This document shows positions 41,241 to 50,160 of a stretch of DNA of 64,000 bases, piece after piece (within the stretch, counting starts at the first letter, position 1; every line of letters begins with the position of its first letter). The notes under the pieces were generated by a model. That model was not told where the DNA came from and did no database searches. It saw only the letters and a list, made by a program, of their open reading frames with translations. Origin of the DNA: Prauserella_A sp040635515 (GTDB taxonomy: Bacteria; Actinomycetota; Actinomycetes; Mycobacteriales; Pseudonocardiaceae); contig JBEYHY010000003.1 of assembly GCA_040635515.1 (NCBI GenBank), positions 372,001 through 436,000 of the forward strand, written 5' to 3'. A program made the translations under genes and the position numbers.

Positions 41241-42077
41241 TCAGCCGCTCACCCAGTCGCCGAAGGCATCAGCGGAATCGCCGAGAGGCGTGTAGTAGAC
41301 GAAGCGCAGATGCTTGTCGCTCTCCAGCGTCATGGTGATGTGCGTCAGCTCGACCTCGCCCGGGCCAGGGACGTCAAAGGTTCTGCGCCCAGAGCATTTC
41401 CCGTCGATGTCCTGGCGCTTCCACCAGTTCTTGAACGTCGGATCCATCCGCGACAAGTTCTCGGTCAGAGCGATGATCTCCGCGTCCTGCGGTGCGTGCG
41501 CGAAATCCCGCTTGAAGCTCGTGAGGATCTGGCGCGCCTGCTCCTCCCACGGCGAGAGCCGCGCCCTCAAACGCTCGTCGGCGAAGACCATCCAGAGCAT
41601 GTTTCGCTGATCGGCAGGCAAGTCGCTGAACCCGAACAGCTTGTCCGCGGCCTTGTTCCACGCCAGTGCGTCCCACTTCAGGTTCAGCACGTACGACGGG
41701 TTTTCCGGAAGCCTGGCCAGCAAGTCATGCGCAACCTGCGGCACCGTGCAGGCGGTGCGTGCCGGTTCCTTCGGGAGCCTCTTCTGTGTGAGCAGGTAGA
41801 GGTGCCTGCGCTCGGCCGCGTCGAGCTTCAGCACCTTGCACAGGTCGTCGAGGAACTCCGCGGAGACCCCGATGTCGCGGCCCTGCTCCAGCCAGGTGTA
41901 CCAGGTGATCCCCACACCTGCGAGCGCCGCCACTTCCTCGCGCCGCAGCCCCGGCGTGCGCCGCCTGCCCGAGACCGTGAGCCCGAGCTCCTGCGGGGAG
42001 ACCCGCTCGCGCCTGCTGCGGAGGAAATCCGCGAGCTCGGTCCTCGTGCGGCGCATCCGCCCAGCGGTCGTTGGCAT
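41241..42077 (-). CDS. Helix-turn-helix regulator with MmyB-type ligand-binding domain
   Basis: The 278-residue product has an N-terminal HTH_31/XRE domain (about residues 5-85) with SGRRRTPGLRREEVAALAG and GITWYTWLEQGRDI. An MmyB-like PAS-type domain follows, with NPSYVLNLKWDALAWNKAAD and FVYYTPLGDSADA. MmyB-type regulators bind fatty acid-like ligands in the characterised cases. It is divergent from an MFS exporter over a 134-nt AT-rich spacer, a usual regulator-target pair. The ATG at 42077 has AAGGAG 8 nt upstream. Confidence 0.9.
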   Translation of the reverse strand: MPTTAGRMRRTRTELADFLRSRRERVSPQELGLTVSGRRRTPGLRREEVAALAGVGITWYTWLEQGRDIGVSAEFLDDLCKVLKLDAAERRHLYLLTQKRLPKEPARTACTVPQVAHDLLARLPENPSYVLNLKWDALAWNKAADKLFGFSDLPADQRNMLWMVFADERLRARLSPWEEQARQILTSFKRDFAHAPQDAEIIALTENLSRMDPTFKNWWKRQDIDGKCSGRRTFDVPGPGEVELTHITMTLESDKHLRFVYYTPLGDSADAFGDWVSG

Positions 42078-42211
42078 GGCTGTCGCTCCTTCCGTGGCGA
42101 TCGCTTCCAGTAATAGCATAAACGGCAATCTTGTAACACCTTCAGTTGCTGATTAGCGTCGAGTCTCGGACCGGCGAAACGACAACTGGACGAGGCGGCG
42201 CGCAAGAAGTG

Positions 42212-43378
42212 ATGAGAAGAGTCTGGCCACTGGTCGTCGCAGCCGTGTCCCTGGGAATCGACGCGTACGTGCTGGCCGGTGTGCTGCCGAGGGTCGCGGA
42301 CTCACTGGCGACGACAGTCGGAGCGATCGGCCTCGGCGTCACGGCATTCACCGCGGCTTACGCTCTGGCGGGCACGACGCTCGCCAAGCGTGCGACCCGT
42401 GGTTCGACGAAGCGCGCGCTGCTGCTCTCGCTCGGCCTGTTCAACGTCGCCAACCTGATCACCGCGGTCTCACCCGGGCTCACGGTGTTCCTCGGCTCTC
42501 GCGTCCTGGCGGGCGGGGGTGCGGGCGTCCTCACGGCGGTCGCCACCGCGGCAGCAGCCGGAATGGTCAGGCAGGAGCACCGCGGCCGGGCAATGGCCCT
42601 GGTGACTTTCGGGCTGTCAACGGGCACTGTCGCGGGCGTGCCCGTCGGCATGCTGATCGGCGATCAGATCGGCTGGCGCTGGACCATGGGCCTCGTCGTC
42701 GCCGTGGGCGCCGTGTCGATGGCCGCGCTGGTCTTTCGCGGCGGCGAGATCCCGGCGATCCCGGACGAGCCGGGTTCTGGTGCCTCCGTCATCGCGAAGT
42801 CCCCGCAGGTGCTGATCGGGGTCCTCCTCGCATTCGTGTTCGGCGTGACCAGCCTCGGGCTGTACACCTACCTGCTGCCCATGGCCGCCGACCGCGGCCT
42901 CGGCTCCTGGGGGTTCGCGCTGATCTGGGCCTGGGGTATCGGAGGCGTGCTCGGTTCCATGCTCATCGGACGACAGATCGACAGGATCGGGTCCCGCAAG
43001 CTGCTGCCTGTCCTGGCGGTAGCGCTACTGGCATCGTTCGCCGCCGTGGCATTCCTGCCGCAGCCGGTCGCATGGCTCGCGGCCGCACTGGTCTGGGGAG
43101 CGACCGGCTGGGCCAGCGTGCCGACGCTGCAGGATGTGCTCACCCGGACCCGGCCGAAGGCAACGACGACCATCGTCGCCTTCCAGATGGCCGCGATGTA
43201 TCTCGGCTCAGCCGCAGGCTCCGCGCTGGGCACCGCGCTGCTGGGCGGAGGCACCCCCGCCGGCGATCTGCCGATGTGGGCCTTCGGCGTGCAGGTGGTC
43301 GCCGTCGTCCTCGCGGTGATCGTCGGCGCGAGGAGCGAAAGAGCGGCGACCGCCAGGGACGTTTGCCCCGTCCCGTGA
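42212..43378 (+). CDS. MFS transporter, probable drug exporter
   Basis: The 388-residue membrane protein has about 12 predicted spans. Family features are an early ATTVGAIGLGVTAFTAAYAL, the loop GTTLAKRATRGSTKRALLLS, and VLAGGGAGVLTAVATAAAAG with VRQEHRGRAMALV, close to the AraJ/YdhP type. It likely exports a small molecule or drug. The ATG at 42212 was chosen because the first span follows directly; its ribosome site is weak. Control by the divergent MmyB-like regulator is inferred. Confidence 0.88.
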   Translation: MRRVWPLVVAAVSLGIDAYVLAGVLPRVADSLATTVGAIGLGVTAFTAAYALAGTTLAKRATRGSTKRALLLSLGLFNVANLITAVSPGLTVFLGSRVLAGGGAGVLTAVATAAAAGMVRQEHRGRAMALVTFGLSTGTVAGVPVGMLIGDQIGWRWTMGLVVAVGAVSMAALVFRGGEIPAIPDEPGSGASVIAKSPQVLIGVLLAFVFGVTSLGLYTYLLPMAADRGLGSWGFALIWAWGIGGVLGSMLIGRQIDRIGSRKLLPVLAVALLASFAAVAFLPQPVAWLAAALVWGATGWASVPTLQDVLTRTRPKATTTIVAFQMAAMYLGSAAGSALGTALLGGGTPAGDLPMWAFGVQVVAVVLAVIVGARSERAATARDVCPVP

Positions 43379-43408
43379 GGGCCCCGAACCGTCCACATGC
43401 GAGTCGGC

Positions 43409-43924
43409 TCAGATTCCCGTCTGCCAGGCGAGTTTGGCGAGCAGGTCACGGCCCGTCTCCGCGTTGCGCGGCTGGCACAACACGTCGTAGCGGCGGGCGA
43501 CGACCTGGCTGTGCGAGACGAAATCCCGCTTGCCTCTCGCGCTGCCGTATCCGATGGCACCGAAAACCACGCCGAAGACGAGCCCCGACGCGAGGCCGAT
43601 GACGATGGGCAGCAGGCCCGCTCCCGGGGTGAACAGGCTCAGCAGGACACCGACGAACAGGCCGAACCAGGCACCGGACATGGCCCCGCTGCCGAGTACC
43701 TTGCCCCACGTCAGCTTGGCCGTGATGCGCTCGACGAGAAGTGGTTCGACCCCGACGATGGTGACGTCCTGTACGGGGAAGTCGTTGCTCGAGAGGTGAC
43801 CGACGGCGCGCTGCGCCTCCTCGTAGCTGTCGTAGGAGGCGATGGGCCAGCCGCTCGGCATGGTCGGTAACTGCGGTGTCTTCGCGGCACCGGTGAACGT
43901 GGCCTGGGAAAACGCTGTGGTCAT
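43409..43924 (-). CDS. General stress protein 17M-like membrane protein
   Basis: The 171-residue product has the N-terminal pattern IASYDSYEEAQRAVGHLSSN and FPVQDVTIVGVEPLLVERIT. A Gly-rich double membrane segment follows (about residues 75-125, GAWFGLFVGVLLSLF and LVFGVVFGAIGYGSARG), then a short C-terminal domain. This fits the YflT/GspM-like general stress family common in actinobacteria. It stands alone with AGGTGAG upstream. Confidence 0.82.
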   Translation of the reverse strand: MTTAFSQATFTGAAKTPQLPTMPSGWPIASYDSYEEAQRAVGHLSSNDFPVQDVTIVGVEPLLVERITAKLTWGKVLGSGAMSGAWFGLFVGVLLSLFTPGAGLLPIVIGLASGLVFGVVFGAIGYGSARGKRDFVSHSQVVARRYDVLCQPRNAETGRDLLAKLAWQTGI

Positions 43925-44048
43925 TCTGTTCTCACCTCATGGGCGAAACCGGACGGTCTGTCAGTCCGTTCAACGCTCAATCGCGGTTGATCAGTGCCCG
44001 GTTCGCGAAAATTCACAGCAGCTTCTCAGCTTACGGGGCTTGCGCCGG

Positions 44049-45317
44049 TCACGCGGCACCGTTGGCGCTGTGCATCTGCGGCATGCCGCTCGGCGAGCCT
44101 GCCGGAAGCCACTGGCCGAAGTGCCGGACGGAGAACAACTCGTCGAGAACCATGTAGGCCGCGCCGATCAGCCCGCCCTCCTCGCCGAGCCGGGCCCGCT
44201 CGATGCGCAGTTCGCGGGTCGACAATGGCAGTGACCTGCGGTAGATCGTCTCGCGGATGGTGGCGAGGAACAGGTCGCCCGCGCCGGAGACCTTGCCGCC
44301 GAGCAGGATGATCGAGGGGTTGTAGAAGTTGACCATGGTCGCGAGCATCGCGCCGATCCTGCGACCGGCCTGCACGAGCAACTGGACCGAGTGGTGATCT
44401 CCCGCCCTCGCCGCCGCCGTCACGTCCTCACCGGTGACGACGCCGTGCGCGTCGAGCGCGGCCGCGAGGGTCGCGCTCGCGCCGGACCTCGCGAGCTGAT
44501 CGCCGTCCCTGGCCAGCGCGGCTCCGCCTGCCAGCGCTTCGAGGCAGCCGGTCTTGCCGCAGCGGCACACCACGCCGCTGTCGTCGGAAACGGCGGCGTG
44601 CCCGATGTCGCCCGCACAGCCTTGCGCGCCCCTGTGCAGCCTGCCCGCGTTGCTGATGCCCGCTCCTATTCCGGTGCCGATCTTGATGTAGAGCAGGTCG
44701 CCCTTGCCGATGGGCAGCCCCGGCGTCCGCAGTTCGCCGAGGCACAGCAGGTTCACCTCGTTGTCGACCCACACCGGCGCGCGGTAGCGGGTGGCGAGCC
44801 GGTCGCGGACGGCGTAGTTGTTCCAGCCAGGCATGATCGGCGGCTCGGAGGGCCGGGCGGTGGCGAACTCGACCGGTCCCGGCAGCCCGAGGCCGACGCC
44901 CCACACCTCGCCGCCGCCCACCTCGGTGAGCAGTTCGTCGAGGGTGGTTTCGACCTCGGCGAGCACGGGCTCCGGTCCGTCGGCGATGTCGCAGTCCCTG
45001 TGCCGCATGGCGAGCACGGTGCCCATCAGGTCGGTGACCCCGGCGATGAAGCTGGTCGCGCCGAGTTCGGCGGTGAGGATGCGGCCCGCGTCCTTGCGGA
45101 AGCGCAGCGTCCTCGCCTGCCTTCCTCCCGTCGACGGGTTCAGCTCACCCTCTTCGAGCAGGCCCGCGTCGAGCAGGGTGGTCGTGCGCTGCGTGATGGC
45201 GGTGCGGCCGAGGCCCGTTCGCGCGCTGAGCGCGGGCCGGGTGTCCGCGTCGCCGGTGCGCACCAGGTCGAGGAGCCTGCTGTAGCTCTCCAGCAGTTCA
45301 GTACTCGGCTCCTCCAC
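44049..45317 (-). CDS. ROK-family (NagC/XylR-type) transcriptional regulator
   Basis: The 422-residue product has an N-terminal winged helix (about residues 10-75, with LGRTAITQRTTTLLDAGLLE) and a ROK kinase-like domain. It shows GVGLGLPGPVEF, IKIGTGIGAGI, GHAAVSDDSGVVCRCGKTGC with LEALAGG, and NPSIILLGG. The Cys-rich ROK zinc motif is complete. ROK repressors respond to sugars; no sugar transport gene is adjacent, so the target is unknown. It is divergent from the kdp operon over about 290 nt, which hold an AT-rich stretch near 45345 and nothing else recognised. Confidence 0.92.
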   Translation of the reverse strand: MEEPSTELLESYSRLLDLVRTGDADTRPALSARTGLGRTAITQRTTTLLDAGLLEEGELNPSTGGRQARTLRFRKDAGRILTAELGATSFIAGVTDLMGTVLAMRHRDCDIADGPEPVLAEVETTLDELLTEVGGGEVWGVGLGLPGPVEFATARPSEPPIMPGWNNYAVRDRLATRYRAPVWVDNEVNLLCLGELRTPGLPIGKGDLLYIKIGTGIGAGISNAGRLHRGAQGCAGDIGHAAVSDDSGVVCRCGKTGCLEALAGGAALARDGDQLARSGASATLAAALDAHGVVTGEDVTAAARAGDHHSVQLLVQAGRRIGAMLATMVNFYNPSIILLGGKVSGAGDLFLATIRETIYRRSLPLSTRELRIERARLGEEGGLIGAAYMVLDELFSVRHFGQWLPAGSPSGMPQMHSANGAA

Positions 45318-45608
45318 GGAAACCCCCTTCTGTGTAGTAGCTCACATCATATACCGGATATCGCAAAACTTCTGTTCATCTCAGACATTAGACCCAAGAT
45401 CGAAAGCCGAAGCTCGCGAGGGGGCTGACCCTCGCACACGCGCCTGTGGCGCAGTTCACCTACGCGCGGCAAGACGTCAAGACACTGTTAACACCAGGTC
45501 AGCGGCCATCAGGGAGGCATAAGAACGGCGGGGGATCGCGTCGGGAGCGGTGAGGCTGATGCCCGGTCCGGTCACCGGAAGAGGTGACCCATCCGGGAAA
45601 GGTGCGCA

Positions 45609-45692
45609 GTGGCCGATCTTCTGTACCTCGCCTTGTTGTTCGGCGGGTTCGTCGTTCTCACACTCGTCGTACGCGGACTGGAGAAGCTGTGA
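45609..45692 (+). CDS. 27-residue membrane peptide preceding kdpF
   Basis: A GTG at 45609 opens a 27-codon frame encoding ADLLYLALLFGGFVVLTLVV then RGLEKL, one membrane span with a basic end. AAAGGTG lies 5-11 nt upstream. Its stop overlaps the kdpF start as GTGA, so translation is coupled. I recall similar small peptides before kdpF in other actinobacteria but cannot verify this. A second small Kdp-associated subunit is the natural guess. Confidence 0.6.
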   Translation: MADLLYLALLFGGFVVLTLVVRGLEKL

Positions 45693-45775
45693 GCGGCAAC
45701 GTGGTCGCCGGGGTTCTCGCGCTCGCTCTGCTCGGCTACCTCGTGGTCGCGCTCATCAGGCCGGAGAAGTTCTGA
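45689..45775 (+). CDS. kdpF: Potassium-transporting ATPase subunit KdpF
   Basis: The 28-residue peptide has the KdpF plan: one membrane helix (VVAGVLALALLGYLVVALIR) and the ending PEKF. KdpF stabilises the KdpABC complex. It overlaps the preceding peptide by 4 nt and precedes kdpA by 1 nt. Confidence 0.9.
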   Translation: MSGNVVAGVLALALLGYLVVALIRPEKF

Positions 45776-45776
45776 G

Positions 45777-47441
45777 ATGACCGACTTCTCGGCAGGCCTC
45801 GTCCAGGTCGGCCTGCTCGTACTCGCATTGGCTGTCGTCCACCGCCCGCTCGGCGACCATCTGGCGCGCGTGTTCACCGCGGAACGGCACCTTCGTGTTG
45901 AGAAGGTGCTGTACCGCGTCTTCCGCGTCGACCCCTCCTCGCAGCAGCGCTGGAGTGGTTACGCCGTCTCGGTGCTGGCGTTCTCGTTCGTGTCGATCGT
46001 GTTCCTGTACCTGCTGCAGCGCCTGCAGGCGCTGTTGCCGCTCGGCTTCGGAAGGGGCGCCGTCGAACCAGGGATCGCCTTCAACACGGCGATCAGTTTC
46101 GTCACCAACACCAACTGGCAGTCCTACTCCGGTGAGGCCGTCATGGGGCACACGGTCGCCATGGCCGGTCTCACCGTGCAGAACTTCCTTTCCGCCGCGG
46201 TCGGGATCTCGGTCGCGATCGTGCTCATCAGGGGGTTCGTGCGCAGGCGCACCGACCGGCTCGGCAACTTCTGGGTCGATCTCACCAGAGTGACCGTGCG
46301 CGTGCTGCTGCCGCTGGCCGCCGTCGCCGCCGTGGTGTTCGTGGCGCTCGGAGTCGTGCAGAGCCTGCGATCGGGGGTCACCGTCGCCAACCCCGACGGG
46401 ACGCGCAGCACGATTCCGCTGGCTCCGGCCGCGAGCCAGGAAGCCATCAAACTGCTCGGTACCAACGGAGGCGGGATCTTCAACGCCAATTCGGCGCACC
46501 CCTTCGAGAACCCTGGCGTGTGGGCGAACCTGCTGAGCAACTTCCTGCTGCTCGTCATCCCGGTGTCGCTGACGAGGACCTTCGGCACCATGGCGGGCAA
46601 CCGGAAACAGGGTTACACCCTGCTTTCGGTGATGGCGGCGCTGTGGGCACTCGTGCTCGCGGTGATCTGGTGGGCCGAAACGCATCCGACCGGTCCGGCC
46701 GCGCTGCTGGCGGGGGCGGGTATGGAAGGTAAGGAACAGCGGTTCGGCATCGGACTCTCCTCGCTGTTCGCCGCAAGCACCACGGGAACCTCCACCGGCG
46801 CCGTCAACGCCATGCACGACAGCTTCAGCGGGCTCGGCGGCGGCATGACGATGCTCAACATGCTCTTCGGCGAGGTCGCTCCGGGAGGCGTGGGGTCGGG
46901 ACTGTACGGCCTGCTCGTGCTCGCGATCATCGCGATGTTCCTCGCCGGGCTCATGGTCGGCAGGACACCGGAGTATCTCGGCAAGAAACTGGGAAGGCGC
47001 GAGGTGACCTGCGCGGCGATCTCGATTCTCGCGATGCCCGCCGTCGTGTTGCTCGGCACGGCCTGCGCGCTGCTCGTCCCTGGCGAACTGGACGCGGCGC
47101 TGGCCAACACCGGTCCGCACGGACTGTCCGAAGTGCTCTATGCCTATGCCTCGGCAGGCAACAACAACGGCAGCGCGTTCGCGGGGCTCACCGTGACGAG
47201 CGACTGGTTCCAGTCCTCACTGGGCATGGCGATGCTGTTCGGCAGGTTCATCCCGATCGTCGCGGTGCTGTGCCTCGCGGGCTCTCTCGCCGCACAGAAG
47301 AGAATTCCCGAAACCCCTGGCACGCTGCCGACGACCGGTCCGCTGTTCGGATCGTTGCTCGGCGGCACCGTCCTGCTCGTCGCCGCGCTGACGTTCGTAC
47401 CGGCGCTGGCCCTCGGTCCCATCGCGGAGGCACTCGCATGA
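45777..47441 (+). CDS. kdpA: Potassium-transporting ATPase subunit KdpA
   Basis: KdpA is the channel-like potassium-binding subunit. The 554-residue membrane protein contains the selectivity-filter segments NTAISFVTNTNWQSYSGE, LGTNGGGIFNANSAHPFENP, TTGTSTGAVNAMHDSF and YAYASAGNNNGSAFAGL. The length is normal. Its stop overlaps the kdpB start as ATGA. Confidence 0.98.
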   Translation: MTDFSAGLVQVGLLVLALAVVHRPLGDHLARVFTAERHLRVEKVLYRVFRVDPSSQQRWSGYAVSVLAFSFVSIVFLYLLQRLQALLPLGFGRGAVEPGIAFNTAISFVTNTNWQSYSGEAVMGHTVAMAGLTVQNFLSAAVGISVAIVLIRGFVRRRTDRLGNFWVDLTRVTVRVLLPLAAVAAVVFVALGVVQSLRSGVTVANPDGTRSTIPLAPAASQEAIKLLGTNGGGIFNANSAHPFENPGVWANLLSNFLLLVIPVSLTRTFGTMAGNRKQGYTLLSVMAALWALVLAVIWWAETHPTGPAALLAGAGMEGKEQRFGIGLSSLFAASTTGTSTGAVNAMHDSFSGLGGGMTMLNMLFGEVAPGGVGSGLYGLLVLAIIAMFLAGLMVGRTPEYLGKKLGRREVTCAAISILAMPAVVLLGTACALLVPGELDAALANTGPHGLSEVLYAYASAGNNNGSAFAGLTVTSDWFQSSLGMAMLFGRFIPIVAVLCLAGSLAAQKRIPETPGTLPTTGPLFGSLLGGTVLLVAALTFVPALALGPIAEALA

Positions 47442-49525
47442 CCGGCACGACCCGTGCGCGCACGGCTGAGGAGACGACACGACACCACGCCGAGAACGCG
47501 GGAAGGGCGGGCGCCGGGGTCTTCGACCCGCGCGGCCTGCTGACCTCGCTTCCCGGGGCGTTGCGCAAACTCGATCCCCGGCACCAGATCCGCAACCCGG
47601 TGATGTTCGTGGTGTGGGTGGGCTCGGTGCTGGTGACCGTGTTCGCGATCGCCGACCCTTCCACGTTCACCATCCTCGTCGCGGCGTGGCTGTGGTTCAC
47701 GGTGCTCTTCGCGAGCCTGGCCGAGGCCGTGGCGGAAGGCCGGGGCAAGGCACAGGCGGAAAGCCTGCGCAGAACCAAAAGAGAGACCATCGCCGTCAGG
47801 CTGCTCGAATCGGGGGAGCGGGAGGAAGTACCGGGCGCCTCGCTGCGGCCTGGTGACCGGGTGCTCGTCGAGGCAGGGATGCTCATTCCCGGCGACGGCG
47901 ACATCGTCGAGGGCATCGCCACCGTCGACGAATCGGCCGTCACCGGCGAGTCGGCGCCGGTGATCAGGGAGTCCGGCGGCGACCGGTCCTCGGTCACCGG
48001 CGGCACCACCGTGTTGTCCGACCGCGTCGTCGTCCGCATCACCAGCAAGCCTGGCGAATCCTTTGTGGACCGCATGATCGCGTTGGTGGAGGGTGCGTCA
48101 AGGCAGAAGACACCCAACGAGATCGCGCTGACCATCCTGCTGTCGACGCTGACGATCATCTTCCTGCTCGCCGTCGTCGCCCTCCAGCCCATGGCGGGCT
48201 ATTCCGGAAGCACGCAATCGGTGGTCGTGCTGACGGCGTTGCTGGTGTGCCTCATCCCGACCACGATCGGCGCGCTGCTGTCGGCGATCGGGATCGCGGG
48301 GATGGACCGGCTCGTGCAGCGCAACGTGCTGGCGACGTCGGGAAAAGCCGTCGAGGCAGCGGGTGACGTTTCGACGTTGCTGCTCGACAAGACCGGCACC
48401 ATCACCTTCGGCAACAGAGCGGCGACCGCGTTCGTCCCGGTGGAAGGGGCGAGCGGGGAAGAGCTCGCCGCCGCGGCGAGGCTGGCCAGCCTCGCCGACC
48501 CGACTCCGGAGGGACGCAGCATCGTCGAACTGGCTGAGAAGCAACACCCTGCCATCCAGGCACATCCGGCCGAAGGCGACGCGGTGCCGTTCACGGCGCG
48601 GACGAGGATGAGCGGCATCGACATCGGGCAACGGCGCATCCGCAAGGGAGCGACCGATGCCGTTCGGGCATGGGCGAAGGAGCACGAAGCCACGCTTCCT
48701 GCGGGTATCACGCGGATCACGGACGACATCGCGCGGCGAGGCGGAACCCCGCTGGTCGTCGTGGAGGACACCGGTTCCGGCTTCGTCACCCATGGCGTGG
48801 TCCAACTGTCCGATGTGGTCAAACCGGGGATGCGGGAACGCTTCGCGCGGTTGCGTGCGATGGGTATCCGGACCGTCATGATCACCGGCGACAACCCGTT
48901 GACGGCCAAGGCCATCGCCTCCGACGCAGGGGTCGACGACTACCTCGCCGAGGCGAAGCCGGAGGACAAGCTGGCGCTCATCCGCGAGGAACAGGAAGGC
49001 GGCAGGCTCGTCGCCATGACCGGCGACGGTACCAACGACGCGCCCGCGCTCGCCGCCTCCGATGTCGGGGTCGCGATGAACACGGGAACCTCGGCCGCCA
49101 AGGAGGCCGGGAACATGGTCGACCTCGATTCGGATCCCACGAAGCTCATCGAGATCGTCGCCATCGGGAAGCAACTGCTGATCACGAGGGGTGCGCTGAC
49201 CACGTTCAGCATCGCCAACGACCTCGCGAAGTACTTCGCGATCCTGCCCGCGATGTTCCTGGCCATCTACCCGCAGCTCGGTGCGCTCAACATCATGCGG
49301 CTCGCGACACCGCAGTCGGCGATCCTCTCCGCGGTGATCTTCAACGCGCTGATCATCGTGGCGCTGATCCCGCTGGCCCTGCGCGGCGTCAGGTACACGC
49401 CGACGACGGCGGCGGGGTTGCTGCGCCGCAACCTGCTCGTGTACGGGCTCGGCGGTGTGGTCGCCCCGTTCGCCGGAATCTGGCTGATCGACCTGCTTGT
49501 CCGCCTCATCCCTGGAATCGGGTGA
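47438..49525 (+). CDS. kdpB: Potassium-transporting P-type ATPase subunit KdpB
   Basis: The 695-residue catalytic subunit has the phosphorylation motif DKTGT with Asp at about residue 317, TGES in the actuator domain (DESAVTGESAPV), and the hinge MTGDGTNDAPALA. It hydrolyses ATP to drive potassium uptake through KdpA. The ATG overlaps the kdpA stop. Confidence 0.98.
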   Translation: MTGTTRARTAEETTRHHAENAGRAGAGVFDPRGLLTSLPGALRKLDPRHQIRNPVMFVVWVGSVLVTVFAIADPSTFTILVAAWLWFTVLFASLAEAVAEGRGKAQAESLRRTKRETIAVRLLESGEREEVPGASLRPGDRVLVEAGMLIPGDGDIVEGIATVDESAVTGESAPVIRESGGDRSSVTGGTTVLSDRVVVRITSKPGESFVDRMIALVEGASRQKTPNEIALTILLSTLTIIFLLAVVALQPMAGYSGSTQSVVVLTALLVCLIPTTIGALLSAIGIAGMDRLVQRNVLATSGKAVEAAGDVSTLLLDKTGTITFGNRAATAFVPVEGASGEELAAAARLASLADPTPEGRSIVELAEKQHPAIQAHPAEGDAVPFTARTRMSGIDIGQRRIRKGATDAVRAWAKEHEATLPAGITRITDDIARRGGTPLVVVEDTGSGFVTHGVVQLSDVVKPGMRERFARLRAMGIRTVMITGDNPLTAKAIASDAGVDDYLAEAKPEDKLALIREEQEGGRLVAMTGDGTNDAPALAASDVGVAMNTGTSAAKEAGNMVDLDSDPTKLIEIVAIGKQLLITRGALTTFSIANDLAKYFAILPAMFLAIYPQLGALNIMRLATPQSAILSAVIFNALIIVALIPLALRGVRYTPTTAAGLLRRNLLVYGLGGVVAPFAGIWLIDLLVRLIPGIG

Positions 49526-50142
49526 TCTTCGTGATCAAGTCCTTGTTCGCCCAGCTGCCGGCGGCACTGCGCGTGCTGCTGGTGTTCACGGTGCTGCTCG
49601 GTGTGCTCTACCCGCTCGGTGTGTGGGCGGTGTCCCGGATACCGGGGCTTGAGCACAACGCGGAGGGCTCACTCGTCGAAAACCGCGGCGCGGCGGCGGG
49701 TTCGGCGCTGATCGGCGTCGACCCCGTGTTCGCGGGCCCGCCTTCCGCCGATCCGTGGTTCCACACGCGACCGTCGGCGAGCGCGGACACCCCGCTCGGC
49801 CAGGGTGATCCGGCCACCTCGGGTGGTTCCAACAAGTCGGCGGTCGATCCCGGACAGGTGGAGCTGGTCGGGCAGCGCAAGGAGCGCATCGCCGAACGCG
49901 AGGGGGTCCAGCCCGGCGCCGTACCTCCGGACGCGGTGACCGCGTCGGCCTCGGGTGTCGACCCCGGTATCAGCACCGCCTACGCCGAACTGCAGGTCGC
50001 CAGGGTCGCTCGCAACAACGGGCTGGATCCGGCGCTGGTGAGGGAACTCGTCGGCGCGGCCACCTCGACGCAGGGCATCGGCATCCCCTCGGTCAACGTG
50101 CTGGAACTCAACCTGGCCGTGCGGGCCGCCGCACGCGGTTAG
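49522..50142 (+). CDS. kdpC: Potassium-transporting ATPase subunit KdpC
   Basis: The 206-residue product has one N-terminal membrane helix (ALRVLLVFTVLLGVLYPLGV) and a periplasmic-type domain with SADPWFHTRPSAS, ASGVDPGISTAYAELQVARV and the end VNVLELNLAV. The GTG at 49522 overlaps the kdpB stop as GTGA; a GTG at 49531 is an alternative that removes three residues. Confidence 0.96.
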   Translation: MIFVIKSLFAQLPAALRVLLVFTVLLGVLYPLGVWAVSRIPGLEHNAEGSLVENRGAAAGSALIGVDPVFAGPPSADPWFHTRPSASADTPLGQGDPATSGGSNKSAVDPGQVELVGQRKERIAEREGVQPGAVPPDAVTASASGVDPGISTAYAELQVARVARNNGLDPALVRELVGAATSTQGIGIPSVNVLELNLAVRAAARG

Positions 50143-50160
50143 AGGCGCACACTGAGGGAC

